Below are positions 1 to 8,198 of a stretch of 64,000 bases of DNA, in pieces (the first letter of the stretch is position 1; every line of letters starts with the position of its first letter). The DNA comes from Chitinophagaceae bacterium UBA1930 (lineage in GTDB: Bacteria; Bacteroidota; Bacteroidia; Chitinophagales; Chitinophagaceae), in assembly GCA_002337145.1 (NCBI GenBank), contig DDFK01000002.1, forward strand, positions 682,001 to 746,000, in the 5' to 3' direction. A program made the position numbers and the translations under genes. Under the pieces are notes generated by a model. It was given only the letters and a program-made list of their open reading frames with translations, was not told the DNA's origin and did not search any database.

Positions 1-1
1 T

Positions 2-172
2 TTGGGAAGGTTTAACTTCACACACCACAAGCTCATGCTGGGCGTATACAGCCACTTAATTGTAATTGGGGTAGGCTATATAGCCAGTCTATGCTTCCCC
101 AAGCCCGAGCTCGATACAAACCTGCTATACAGCGGCTGGTTAAAAAACAAAAGAAATGAAAAAAAGGAATAA
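2..172 (+). CDS. Sodium:solute symporter (SSS family), C-terminal fragment
   Basis: Only the last 56 codons are inside the window; the reading frame is open from base 2 and stops at TAA 170-172. The peptide begins LGRFNFTHHKLMLGVYSHL, continues with a hydrophobic helix (IVIGVGYIASLCF) and ends in a basic tail with KNKRNEKKE. This layout, a final membrane helix after an HHKLMLGVYSHL-like loop followed by a short charged tail, resembles the C-terminus of SSS-family sugar symporters of Bacteroidota. It overlaps the start of the next gene by 17 bases, which suggests translational coupling. The family call rests on a short piece, so it is moderate. A second full-length SSS symporter is at 8199-9788. 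Confidence 0.6.
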   Translation: MGRFNFTHHKLMLGVYSHLIVIGVGYIASLCFPKPELDTNLLYSGWLKNKRNEKKE

Positions 173-1700
173 TATTTTTTATGTACTGGGCTGCATGGCA
201 AGCATGAAGCTGCAGTGGCGTCGCACCCATCAGCAATGGCAACATGGCCCGGCAGTTCCCACCAATGCTGCCTTTCAACATAGAAAAGCTTTTGGGCATA
301 TAACGTTAGCCAGTTGCTGCTACCTGCTATTGGTACTCTGCTGCCTATGCTTCCACGCAAACGCACAGCAAAATACCGACAACCAATACGCAAGACCCTT
401 AAAGGAAGTGCTCACCAATATTGAACAGAAATTCGGTGTAAAAATCAAGTACCAGGATTCAATGGTGGCCAACAAAACGGTTGCCTATGCCGACTGGCGT
501 TACCGCAACGATGTGGAAACAACACTCGACAATATCCTGAAACCCTTTGACCTAAAGGCAAAAAAAGATGGCGACAAAAAATATAAATTAAGTGCCTACG
601 AATACTACCGCTGGACGGTTGAAGATGGTTGGGCAGAGCTTGACCGCATTGCATCGCAATACAAAAATGTGCAGGAATGGGAAGCCCGGAAACAAATGCT
701 AAAACCATGTTTGCTAGCCGCATTGCAATTGTCAAAGCTGCCAGCATCGCCCAATACAAAACCCATCACAACACCACAAAGAAAATTTGATGGCTATACC
801 GTAGAAAATATTGCCATCGAAATTTTGCCCGGTGTATGGATCAACGGCTCACTGTACAAGCCATCCAACTACAAAGGCAAAATTCCTGTTATCCTCAACC
901 CCGATGGGCACTGGGAAAAACAGCGTTACCGTGCCGATTGCCAATACCGTTGTGCAGCCATGGCCAAAATGGGTGCAATGGCTTTTAGTTATGATCTTTT
1001 TGCCTGGGGCGAATCGCAACTGCAGTTTAAATATGAAGACCACCGCAAGAGCCTGGCTATGACGGTGCAGGCTTTAGGTTCCATACGCATACTGGATTAT
1101 TTACTATCATTAAAAGATGCAGATACCACCCGTGTTGCCATTACCGGTGGCAGCGGTGCAGGAAGCCATACTGTTTTAATGACGGCACTCGACGACCGCA
1201 TAAAAGTATCGGCACCTGTTGTTGCCATCAGTTCCTACTTCTATGGCGGCTGCCCTTGCGAAAGTGGCATGCCTATTCATGCTTGTGGCAACAGGACGGA
1301 TAATGTGGAAATTGCTGCAATGGCTGCACCACGCCCACAACTATTGGTAAGCGATGGTGGCGACTGGACAGACAAGACACCCGAACACGATTTTCCTTAC
1401 CTGCAAAAAATGTATAGCTGGTACGGCAAAAAAGACAATGTAAGCAATGTGCACCTGCCCAATGAAAAACATGATTTCGGCATCAATAAAAGAACAGCCG
1501 TGTACCATTTTATGGCACAATACCTAAACCTCAATATCAAAGCCATACAGGATGCTTCCGGTAAAATAGATGAATCGAAAATAACCATCGAAAAAGAAGA
1601 AGCCATGTATGTGTTTGGCGATAAAGGCGAAAAACTACCAACACATGCCATACACGGTTTTGAGAACCTCGAAAAAATATTCAATCAGGCAATCAAATAA
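156..1700 (+). CDS. Secreted STN domain / alpha-beta hydrolase fusion (acetyl xylan esterase-like)
   Basis: A 514-residue exported protein. Residues 1-45 are an unusual basic leader (contains LQWRRTHQQ), largely encoded by a 92-bp repeat at 179-270. A hydrophobic signal follows, ending HANAQ near residue 71. Residues about 80-147 resemble an STN (secretin/TonB short N-terminal) domain. Residues about 215-470 form an alpha/beta hydrolase like the AXE1/DLH-type esterases: the probable nucleophile is Ser333 in TGGSGAGSHT, with Asp400 or Asp403 and His439 as partners. The usual GxSxG has Ala at its last position here. A likely role is removing acetyl or other ester groups from plant glycans outside the cell or in the periplasm. 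The start overlaps the symporter gene; in-frame Met14 and Met17 are possible alternative starts. Substrate is unknown. Confidence 0.75.
   Translation: MKKRNNIFYVLGCMASMKLQWRRTHQQWQHGPAVPTNAAFQHRKAFGHITLASCCYLLLVLCCLCFHANAQQNTDNQYARPLKEVLTNIEQKFGVKIKYQDSMVANKTVAYADWRYRNDVETTLDNILKPFDLKAKKDGDKKYKLSAYEYYRWTVEDGWAELDRIASQYKNVQEWEARKQMLKPCLLAALQLSKLPASPNTKPITTPQRKFDGYTVENIAIEILPGVWINGSLYKPSNYKGKIPVILNPDGHWEKQRYRADCQYRCAAMAKMGAMAFSYDLFAWGESQLQFKYEDHRKSLAMTVQALGSIRILDYLLSLKDADTTRVAITGGSGAGSHTVLMTALDDRIKVSAPVVAISSYFYGGCPCESGMPIHACGNRTDNVEIAAMAAPRPQLLVSDGGDWTDKTPEHDFPYLQKMYSWYGKKDNVSNVHLPNEKHDFGINKRTAVYHFMAQYLNLNIKAIQDASGKIDESKITIEKEEAMYVFGDKGEKLPTHAIHGFENLEKIFNQAIK
179..270 (+). repeat. 92-bp dispersed element, copy 1 (inside CDS)
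   Basis: Left end TTATGTACTGGGC and core GTGGCGTCGCACCCAT match the family; the right half has diverged. It lies inside the first codons of the STN-esterase gene and encodes the QWRRTHQQ part of its leader. Confidence 0.7.
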
Positions 1701-1717
1701 ATTTTGGAATAGGTACA

Positions 1718-1741
1718 CTGGTTTAAGTCTGCTTAAACCAG
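1718..1741. terminator. Intergenic hairpin
   Basis: A perfect 10-bp stem (CTGGTTTAAG / CTTAAACCAG) with a 4-base loop lies between the esterase and TIM-barrel genes. There is no U tract, so it may be an attenuating or mRNA-stabilising hairpin rather than a full terminator. Confidence 0.45.
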
Positions 1742-1763
1742 CATCATCTCAACAAATCAACAC

Positions 1764-2639
1764 ATGAAAAAAATAATCGCAACCTTTCTACTGGCAGCCA
1801 TTGCATTGCCAGCAATTTCTTTGGCCCAATCCGCACAACGTTATAAAATTGGCCTGATTGATTTGATGCTGTTGAAACGCCAGAAGCTTGGTGCAATCAC
1901 ACTTACCAAACAGCTTGGTGCCGATGGGGTAGAAGTGGACATGGGCGGCCTGGGCAACCGTGTTACTTTTGAGAATGAATTACTGAAAGATTCTGTCCGC
2001 AATAAATTTTTGCAGACCGCCAAAGAAAACAATGTGGAAATATTTTCATTGGCCATGACGGGTTACTATGCCCAATCGTTCTGCAACAGGGCAACATACC
2101 AAAAAACGATAGAAGATTGCATCACTACCATGAAACTCATGAACGTAAAAGTAGCCTTCCTGCCATTGGGTGTGCAGTGCGATCTCCGTAAAAATCCAGA
2201 AGTAAGGGATTCCGTTGTTGCCCGTTTAAAAGTGGCTGGTAAAATGGCAGAAGATGCAGGTGTGGTTATTGGTATAGAAACAGCGTTAAGTGCAAAAGAA
2301 GAAGTGCAACTATTAAAAGACATCAATTCAAAAGGCATAAAAATATATTTCAACTTCTCCAACCCGCTTAAAGAAGGAAGGGACTTGATTAAAGAAATCA
2401 AGATTTTAGGTAAAGACAGGATTTGCATGATACATGCAACCAACAAGGATTCTGTTTGGTTGCAGAACGACCCGCAGATTGATATGTACAAAGTGAAAAA
2501 GACTTTGGACAAAATGAAATGGACAGGCTGGCTGGTTATTGAACGTAGCCGCGATGCAACCAAACCCAAAGATACCAAATATAATTATGGGGCCAACACG
2601 GCATACTTGAAGAAAGTGTTTCAGGATGGCAAGGAGTAA
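1764..2639 (+). CDS. Secreted sugar phosphate isomerase/epimerase-like TIM barrel
   Basis: A 291-residue protein with a clear signal peptide (MKKIIATFLLAAIALPAISLAQS) followed by a xylose isomerase-like TIM barrel (AP endonuclease family 2 fold). Recognisable parts are GADGVEVDMGG after the first strand, VVIGIETALSAKEE in the middle and WTGWLVIERSRD near the C-terminus, with acidic residues in the positions that bind metal in the family. Exported members are common in Bacteroidota glycan loci, where their substrate is mostly unknown. It starts 63 bases after the esterase stop and probably shares its transcript. It is too general a fold to name a reaction. Confidence 0.75.
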   Translation: MKKIIATFLLAAIALPAISLAQSAQRYKIGLIDLMLLKRQKLGAITLTKQLGADGVEVDMGGLGNRVTFENELLKDSVRNKFLQTAKENNVEIFSLAMTGYYAQSFCNRATYQKTIEDCITTMKLMNVKVAFLPLGVQCDLRKNPEVRDSVVARLKVAGKMAEDAGVVIGIETALSAKEEVQLLKDINSKGIKIYFNFSNPLKEGRDLIKEIKILGKDRICMIHATNKDSVWLQNDPQIDMYKVKKTLDKMKWTGWLVIERSRDATKPKDTKYNYGANTAYLKKVFQDGKE

Positions 2640-2759
2640 TTGGCTATGGATTGACAGCAAATAGTAAAATAGTCCATCAATCTAACAGATAGGTACATTG
2701 TTGCTGCTTAGTGATGCGGTAAATTTATCCATTATTGCAAGCCTCATCAAAGCCCGATA

Positions 2760-5270
2760 ATGACCAAACGATTGCCTGTAATTTTCTTGCTACTCATTGC
2801 TCCGTTATTGGGTACTGCCCAGGTCAAAATCTTTGTGTCAACCAACGGCAACGATTCTTTTGAAGGCACGGCCAACAGTCCTTTGGCCAATCTATCTACC
2901 GCTATCAGAAAGGTCAGGAACCTGAGAAGAACAAACGATGCTTCCGTTCAGAACGGTGCAACCATCATCCTGCAGCAGGGTGTATATGCCATTACCGAAA
3001 CCATTGTATTGCGGCCCGAAGATTCGGGTACACCCACATCGCCCACCATTATCCGTTCTGGCAATGGACAGGCTATCTTAAGTGGTGGCATAACATTGAA
3101 AGGCTGGAAAAAATTGCAGGTACCTGTTGCGGGATTGAATAAAAAGATAGGGAATAAAATATGGGTTGCACCCGTACCCGATGTAAACGGGAATGATTTC
3201 AATTTCCGCCAGCTATGGGTAAACGGCATAAAAGCCATAAGGGCAAAAAGTACAGATGGCGATAAGATGGACAGGATATTGGATTGGAACAGACAAGAGC
3301 AAAGCTGTACGATTGCAACACCAAAATTTGCCGCATTACAAAATACAACAGGTGTGGAAATGTTCATTCACCAATGGTGGGAGATAGCCATACTGCGGAT
3401 AAAGAAATTTGAAACACATGGCGACAGTACTAAGCTGTTTTTTCATCAGCCCGAAAGCAGCATACAAAGCGAACATCCCTGGCCTGCTCCCTGGTTAAGC
3501 AAAGAAACGGGTAACTCCGCTTTTTATTTGACCAATGCTATCCAGTTTTTGGATGAGCCTGGCGAATGGTATCTTGACAGGAAAAATAAGCTTGTTTACT
3601 ACTACCCACGCTCCAATGAAAATATGGCAACTGCTGAAGCGGTTGCCCCATACCTTGAAACCATACTGTCATTTGAAGGAACTGCTGAACAGCCTGTTTC
3701 CAATATTGAGCTATACAATATTTCTGTTGAACATAGTGGCTGGTTAAGGCCCTCGCAGCAAGGCCACGTGCCGCATCAGGCAGGCATGTACATGACAGAA
3801 GCATATAAACTGAAACCTGCTGGCACAAAAGAAAAACCGCAATTAGATAACCAGGCTTTTATAGGCCGGCCAACTGCTGCGGTGGCCATGCGTTATGCAA
3901 ATAACTTACAGTTTACTGGTTGCAGCTTTACACATTTGGCTGCAACGGGTTGCGATGCAATAGTGGGTACAAAAAAAATAACCATACAAGGCTGCCTGTT
4001 TAAAGATATAGGTAGCAGCGGATTTGTGGCGGGCAACTTTGGCGATGAAGGCAGGGAAATACATCAACCATATTTACCTGTGCAATCGAATGATGTCTGC
4101 GAGCAGGTTCTTGTTTCGGGCAACCTGTTTACCGATGTGGCCAATGAAGATTGGGGTGCAGTAGGTATTGGTTTTGGAACACTGGCCAATAGCTTTATAC
4201 TGGCCAATGAAATTGAACATGTTTCCTATACAGGTATCAGTTTGGGTTGGGGCTGGAATGACCATGCAAGTGCTGCTGGCAACAACAGGATTGAAAACAA
4301 TAAAGTGCATCATTTTGGGAAACACAATTACGATTGTGCGGGTATTTATACCTTAAGCAACCAAGGTGTATCGGTTATTGCCGGAAATTATATCGACAGC
4401 ATTTACAAAGCCCCCTACGCCCACCTACCTTCTCACTGGTTCTATTTATACACCGATGAAGGTTCCGATAAAATGAAGGTCTATAATAACTGGACCCCTT
4501 CTTCAAAATTCTTGCACAACAAAAATGGCAACGATGTTTTTTGGGAATCAAACGGAACTGCAGCCCAGGAAACGGTAAAGCACAAAGCTGGTATTCCTTC
4601 AGCATACCAATACCTGCTTAAAGAAAAAACGGCTGGCTTTGTAAAACAGTCCATCAATGAAGAACACAATGAAGTAATAGAACTGGTTGTAAAACCAAAT
4701 CACACACTGGATATGGGAAAGCTGAAGCAGTTGCTGTTAAAGAACAGTATGGACACTACAGCTATTTATCAATGGAAGAACCATTATGTGATTTTTGATA
4801 AAGTAGCCGATATGGGCGTAATGCAAGGAAGGTTGAAAAACAATTTTCCGGAAGCAGAAGTGAAACTGTATTACGATATGTTTTATGAATACAGCAAAAA
4901 GAAACATTGTGCGGATACAAGCACTGCCACACAATGGGATCATATTGTTTTAACAGCAAACCTTGTAGCGGATAAGGAACTGCAACAGCAATACCTTGAT
5001 TACCATGCAACACAATTTGAAAAATGGAAAGAAGTGCCACAAGGGTTCTGTAACGCCAATTTTCAACAGTTGCTGTTGTTCAGGAATGGAAGACAGTTGA
5101 TGTTGGTAATTAGTATTCCGAAAGGGGAAAGCCTGGATAAACTGAATCCGAAGACAATAGAGAACAACCCCCGTGTGGATGACTGGAACAGAATGATGGC
5201 CAAATACCAGGAAGGTATTGAAGGAACGAAAAAAGGGGAAACATGGGTTTTTATGGAACGGTTAAAATAA
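2760..5270 (+). CDS. GH141-like right-handed beta-helix glycosidase fused to L-rhamnose mutarotase-like domain
   Basis: An 836-residue secreted protein; signal peptide MTKRLPVIFLLLIAPLLGTA. Residues about 22-620 are a right-handed parallel beta-helix of the GH141 type (FVSTNGNDSFEGTANSPLAN at the start, IILQQGVYAITETIVLRPED, then repeated helix rungs). GH141 includes an alpha-L-fucosidase acting on rhamnogalacturonan II in Bacteroides and also xylanases. Residues about 629-715 look like one ferredoxin-like unit. Residues 716-836 look like RhaM/DUF718 L-rhamnose mutarotase: YLDYHATQFEKW, then RVDDWNRMMAKYQ, then GETWVFMERL, which correspond to the His and Trp regions of that family. The fusion suggests release of a deoxy sugar coupled to anomer conversion in the periplasm; this is inference. 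Confidence 0.78.
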   Translation: MTKRLPVIFLLLIAPLLGTAQVKIFVSTNGNDSFEGTANSPLANLSTAIRKVRNLRRTNDASVQNGATIILQQGVYAITETIVLRPEDSGTPTSPTIIRSGNGQAILSGGITLKGWKKLQVPVAGLNKKIGNKIWVAPVPDVNGNDFNFRQLWVNGIKAIRAKSTDGDKMDRILDWNRQEQSCTIATPKFAALQNTTGVEMFIHQWWEIAILRIKKFETHGDSTKLFFHQPESSIQSEHPWPAPWLSKETGNSAFYLTNAIQFLDEPGEWYLDRKNKLVYYYPRSNENMATAEAVAPYLETILSFEGTAEQPVSNIELYNISVEHSGWLRPSQQGHVPHQAGMYMTEAYKLKPAGTKEKPQLDNQAFIGRPTAAVAMRYANNLQFTGCSFTHLAATGCDAIVGTKKITIQGCLFKDIGSSGFVAGNFGDEGREIHQPYLPVQSNDVCEQVLVSGNLFTDVANEDWGAVGIGFGTLANSFILANEIEHVSYTGISLGWGWNDHASAAGNNRIENNKVHHFGKHNYDCAGIYTLSNQGVSVIAGNYIDSIYKAPYAHLPSHWFYLYTDEGSDKMKVYNNWTPSSKFLHNKNGNDVFWESNGTAAQETVKHKAGIPSAYQYLLKEKTAGFVKQSINEEHNEVIELVVKPNHTLDMGKLKQLLLKNSMDTTAIYQWKNHYVIFDKVADMGVMQGRLKNNFPEAEVKLYYDMFYEYSKKKHCADTSTATQWDHIVLTANLVADKELQQQYLDYHATQFEKWKEVPQGFCNANFQQLLLFRNGRQLMLVISIPKGESLDKLNPKTIENNPRVDDWNRMMAKYQEGIEGTKKGETWVFMERLK

Positions 5271-5286
5271 CAGGTGATTTGGACAG

Positions 5287-5329
5287 AACCCTTTATAGGT
5301 AAAGGTTGTGTAGCTTTTTTTGTTTTTTT
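5287..5329 (+). terminator. Possible terminator after the beta-helix gene
   Basis: A short imperfect stem (AACCCTTTA / TAAAGGTT) is followed by a T-rich run (TTTTTTTGTTTTTTT), 17 bases after the stop codon. Confidence 0.45.
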
Positions 5330-5335
5330 AATTAA

Positions 5336-5386
5336 TATTCAGTTTGGCTATAAGTAGTACTTTTTATAGATTTATAGCCAAATCAA
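5336..5386. repeat. Left inverted-repeat/palindrome flanking the ATPase gene
   Basis: Outer arm TATTCAGTTTGGCTATAA (5336-5353) recurs exactly as its reverse complement at 6883-6900. Inner arm TTATAGCCAAATCAA (5372-5386) recurs inverted at 6850-6864. Within this copy the two arms also pair with each other (TTTGGCTATAA / TTATAGCCAAA). The spacer contains GTACTTTTTATA, which is repeated in direct orientation in the right copy. The gene starts 12 bases downstream. Confidence 0.85.
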
Positions 5387-5398
5387 ATATGTTGAAAA

Positions 5399-6847
5399 AT
5401 GAAAAGCATCGTTGGTAGGGAATATGAAATTGACTTTCTTGAATCCCTTATGCGTAGCCAAAAGCCTGAGTTTCTGGCTGTGTATGGAAGAAGGCGGGTT
5501 GGCAAAACATTTTTAATAAGACAGTTCTTTGAGAAGCATTTAACCTTTCATATTACCGCATTGGCAAATGCAGATATGCCCACGCAACTGGCCAATTTCA
5601 ATACCTGTTACAAGAAGGCAATGGGTAGCAGGGCAAAATTTGCAGGGGCCACCAACTGGAGGGAAGCATTTCAGCTATTGATTGGCTTGATAGAGAAATC
5701 CAGGCAGAAAAAGAAAGTGGTATTTATTGATGAGCTTCCCTGGTTCGACACGCCCAACTCCGGTTTTATCCCGGCATTGGAACATTTCTGGAACCATTGG
5801 GCTTCTGCCAGGAAGGATATTGTTTTGGTGGCTTGTGGTTCAGCAGCGTCCTGGATGATCAACAAGCTGATCAACAACAAAGGGGGCTTGCATAATAGGG
5901 TCACGCACAGGTTAAAGATAGTGCCGTTTACACTGCATGAATGCGAGCAGTTCCTGAAAACAAAAAAAGCCGTGCTAGATAGGTACCAGATAATACAATT
6001 GTACATGGTGCTTGGTGGCATTCCCTATTACTGGGAGCAGGTAAACCCCAGGTTAAGTGCAGCACAGAATATAGAACGGATCTGCTTTTCGGAGAGTGGC
6101 CTTTTGAGAACGGAATTCAATAACCTGTTCAGCTCGCTTTTTAGTAATTGGGACAAGCATGTGAGCATTGTGAGCGTGCTTGCCAAAAAAGCAAAAGGAC
6201 TTACCCGTGATGAAATAGTAAGGGGTGCAAAGCTGCACAATGCAGGAAGCACCACCCGCATATTGGATGAACTGGAAGAAAGTGGCTTTATAAAAAAATA
6301 TGTTCCCTTTGGCAAGAAGATGCGGAACAGCCTTTACCAGTTAGTGGATTTTTATACGCTCTTTTACATGCGGTTTCTGAAAGACATCCAGTTGGACAAT
6401 AAGAACAATTGGCTTAACACCATTGACAGCCCTAAGCAAAGGGCATGGAGTGGCTATGCTTTTGAACAGGTTTGCCTATACCATATTGAACAGGTAAAAA
6501 AGGCATTGGGAATAAGCGGCGTTGAAACTTATGCCTCGTCATGGCGTGGTACAGCTTCAAGCGGCGGGGCACAGGTGGACCTGGTAATAGACAGGAGGGA
6601 CATGGTGATTAACCTCTGTGAAATGAAGTTTTCCATTAACCCTTTTTTCATTGACAAGAAATATGCAACCGAACTGAGGAATAAAGTAGGCAGGTTTAAG
6701 GAAGAAACAGGTACAAGAAAATCCCTGTTCCTTACCATGGTAACAACTTTTGGTGTTGTGCAAAATGCACATTCCACCGGGCTTGTGCAAAATGATTTGA
6801 CTATGGATGTATTGTTCAAGCATATTGATAATAGATTAATGATATAA
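5399..6847 (+). CDS. AAA ATPase with DUF234/nuclease-like C-terminal domain
   Basis: A 482-residue cytoplasmic protein of the archaeal-type ATPase group. Walker A is VYGRRRVGKTF near residue 30-40, Walker B is KKVVFIDELPWF near residue 105, and a sensor-like ACGSAASWM follows. The middle contains winged-helix-like sequence (KGLTRDEIVRGAKLHN). The C-terminus is DUF234-like, with QVDLVIDRRDMVINLCEMKF, a D..ExK arrangement as in PD-(D/E)xK nucleases. The biological role of this family is not established; defence or mobile-element functions have been proposed. It interrupts an otherwise carbohydrate-related locus and is bounded on both sides by the same palindrome in inverted orientation, so it may be an inserted cassette. 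Confidence 0.85.
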   Translation: MKSIVGREYEIDFLESLMRSQKPEFLAVYGRRRVGKTFLIRQFFEKHLTFHITALANADMPTQLANFNTCYKKAMGSRAKFAGATNWREAFQLLIGLIEKSRQKKKVVFIDELPWFDTPNSGFIPALEHFWNHWASARKDIVLVACGSAASWMINKLINNKGGLHNRVTHRLKIVPFTLHECEQFLKTKKAVLDRYQIIQLYMVLGGIPYYWEQVNPRLSAAQNIERICFSESGLLRTEFNNLFSSLFSNWDKHVSIVSVLAKKAKGLTRDEIVRGAKLHNAGSTTRILDELEESGFIKKYVPFGKKMRNSLYQLVDFYTLFYMRFLKDIQLDNKNNWLNTIDSPKQRAWSGYAFEQVCLYHIEQVKKALGISGVETYASSWRGTASSGGAQVDLVIDRRDMVINLCEMKFSINPFFIDKKYATELRNKVGRFKEETGTRKSLFLTMVTTFGVVQNAHSTGLVQNDLTMDVLFKHIDNRLMI

Positions 6848-6849
6848 GA

Positions 6850-6900
6850 TTGATTTGGCTATAACTGTACTTTTTATATTAGTTATAGCCAAACTGAATA
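6850..6900. repeat. Right inverted-repeat/palindrome flanking the ATPase gene
   Basis: Inner arm TTGATTTGGCTATAA and outer arm TTATAGCCAAACTGAATA mirror the left copy at 5336-5386. The central GTACTTTTTATA is in the same orientation as in the left copy. It begins 2 bases after the ATPase stop codon, so it could also serve as a terminator hairpin. Confidence 0.85.
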
Positions 6901-7056
6901 ACTGGAACAAGTATTGAAAAAGATACTTGATTGAACAGCCCTGATAGAAGCGGATACCACGGTGAAGGCTTGGGTACGAATATGTGCCGTAGTAATAGCG
7001 TATAGCAGGACAGAAGGTGATAGGATTACAAATAATGAGCTGCAAAAAATAACAGT

Positions 7057-8127
7057 ATGTTGAACATTGGAATATTGGGTTTAGGTGAAGGACGCAGTAC
7101 CATGAGTGCCGCATTGGCAAGTACAACATTGAACTTGAAAACAATTTGTGATGCCAACGAAGACTTGTGCAAGCAACGTTGCAAAGAGTTTGGTTTTGAA
7201 AATTATGTGACCAATTACCAGCAATTGCTGGATGATAAGGAGATAGACATTATTGCCATTTATACGCCTGACCATCTTCATGCAACGCATATAAAGATGG
7301 CATTGCAGCATGGCAAGCATGTGGTTTGCACCAAGCCGTTGATTGACAACCTTGCCGATGCACAGCAACTGTTGCAACTGCAGCAGCAAACGGGTAAAAA
7401 AGTTTTTGTAGGGCAAAGCTCCCGTTTTTTTGAACCTTACAAAAGGCAGCGGGCAGATTTTTTGGCTGGCGAAATTGGGGAACTGATAACTGTGGAAAGC
7501 CATTACAATGCAGACCATCGTTGGTTTTTGGCGAAACCTTGGGCACTGGAGCAATCATTCAAATGGTTGTATGGCGGTTTAAGCCATCCCGTTGACTTTA
7601 TCCGTTACTACCTGCCCAATATTGAAGAAGTAATGGGTTATGGCATGATAAGCAGCAATGCAAAAACTGCCGGTTTAAAAAATGAAGATACGATGCACTT
7701 TATTTTTAAAGCAACCGATGGAAGGATTGCAAGGGTAAGTGGCGTATATACTTCGCCAGTGCAACCCGTGCAAAGGGAGAGTGGCATGAGCTGCATTTTA
7801 AGGGGAACGCTTGGTGCAAGCCAGGCCGACTATCATGAATTACGTTATGCCATTACCGATAAAACAGGCGAAGAAAAAATCATTACCTGGGGCGATGCCA
7901 CGCTGAAACATTATTTCAGGTTCGAGGGGCAAAGCCACCATGCCGGTGAATACCAGAATTACCTGGAATATTTTGTGGACAGCATAGAACAGGGTTTTAC
8001 AGCATACCCTGATTTAAAAGAAGGAATTGGAACAGTTGCATTATTACAGGCAATGGACAAAAGCCTGCAAACAGGCATGCCTGTAAAAGTGAATGATTTG
8101 TTGAAGGAACATGGGTTGGAATGGTAA
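7057..8127 (+). CDS. Gfo/Idh/MocA family NAD(P)-dependent oxidoreductase
   Basis: A 356-residue cytoplasmic dehydrogenase. The N-terminal Rossmann motif is IGILGLGEGRSTM (residues 3-15), a variant with EGRST after the glycines. DIIAIYTPDHLHATHIKMAL and the family motif GKHVVCTKPL (catalytic-region Lys) follow, and the C-terminal substrate domain contains WLYGGLSHPVDFIRYYLP. Such enzymes oxidise sugars or inositols. Because a RuBisCO-like protein and a DUF1537 kinase are encoded downstream, a role as D-apiose dehydrogenase (that enzyme is in this family) is possible but not shown. It follows the ATPase cassette by 209 bases and is followed by a 36-bp hairpin element. Confidence 0.85.
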   Translation: MLNIGILGLGEGRSTMSAALASTTLNLKTICDANEDLCKQRCKEFGFENYVTNYQQLLDDKEIDIIAIYTPDHLHATHIKMALQHGKHVVCTKPLIDNLADAQQLLQLQQQTGKKVFVGQSSRFFEPYKRQRADFLAGEIGELITVESHYNADHRWFLAKPWALEQSFKWLYGGLSHPVDFIRYYLPNIEEVMGYGMISSNAKTAGLKNEDTMHFIFKATDGRIARVSGVYTSPVQPVQRESGMSCILRGTLGASQADYHELRYAITDKTGEEKIITWGDATLKHYFRFEGQSHHAGEYQNYLEYFVDSIEQGFTAYPDLKEGIGTVALLQAMDKSLQTGMPVKVNDLLKEHGLEW

Positions 8128-8128
8128 G

Positions 8129-8164
8129 ACCTTGACAGCGGCTCACGGCCCTGTCAGCGGTTGT
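8129..8164 (+). repeat. 36-bp covarying hairpin element, copy a
   Basis: Stem TGACAG / CTGTCA with GGC..GCC inside, ending in GCGGTTGT. It lies 2 bases after the dehydrogenase stop and 34 bases before the symporter start. Related copies are at 15757-15792, 17112-17147 and 43777-43812 (minus). Confidence 0.75.
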
Positions 8165-8198
8165 TCAAAATAACGATTGCATCATTTAAAGAAAACCA

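Noticed and set aside
5336..6900. ATPase unit as a classical transposon
   Set aside because: No transposase motif and no direct target duplication next to the ends; described instead as a repeat-bounded cassette.
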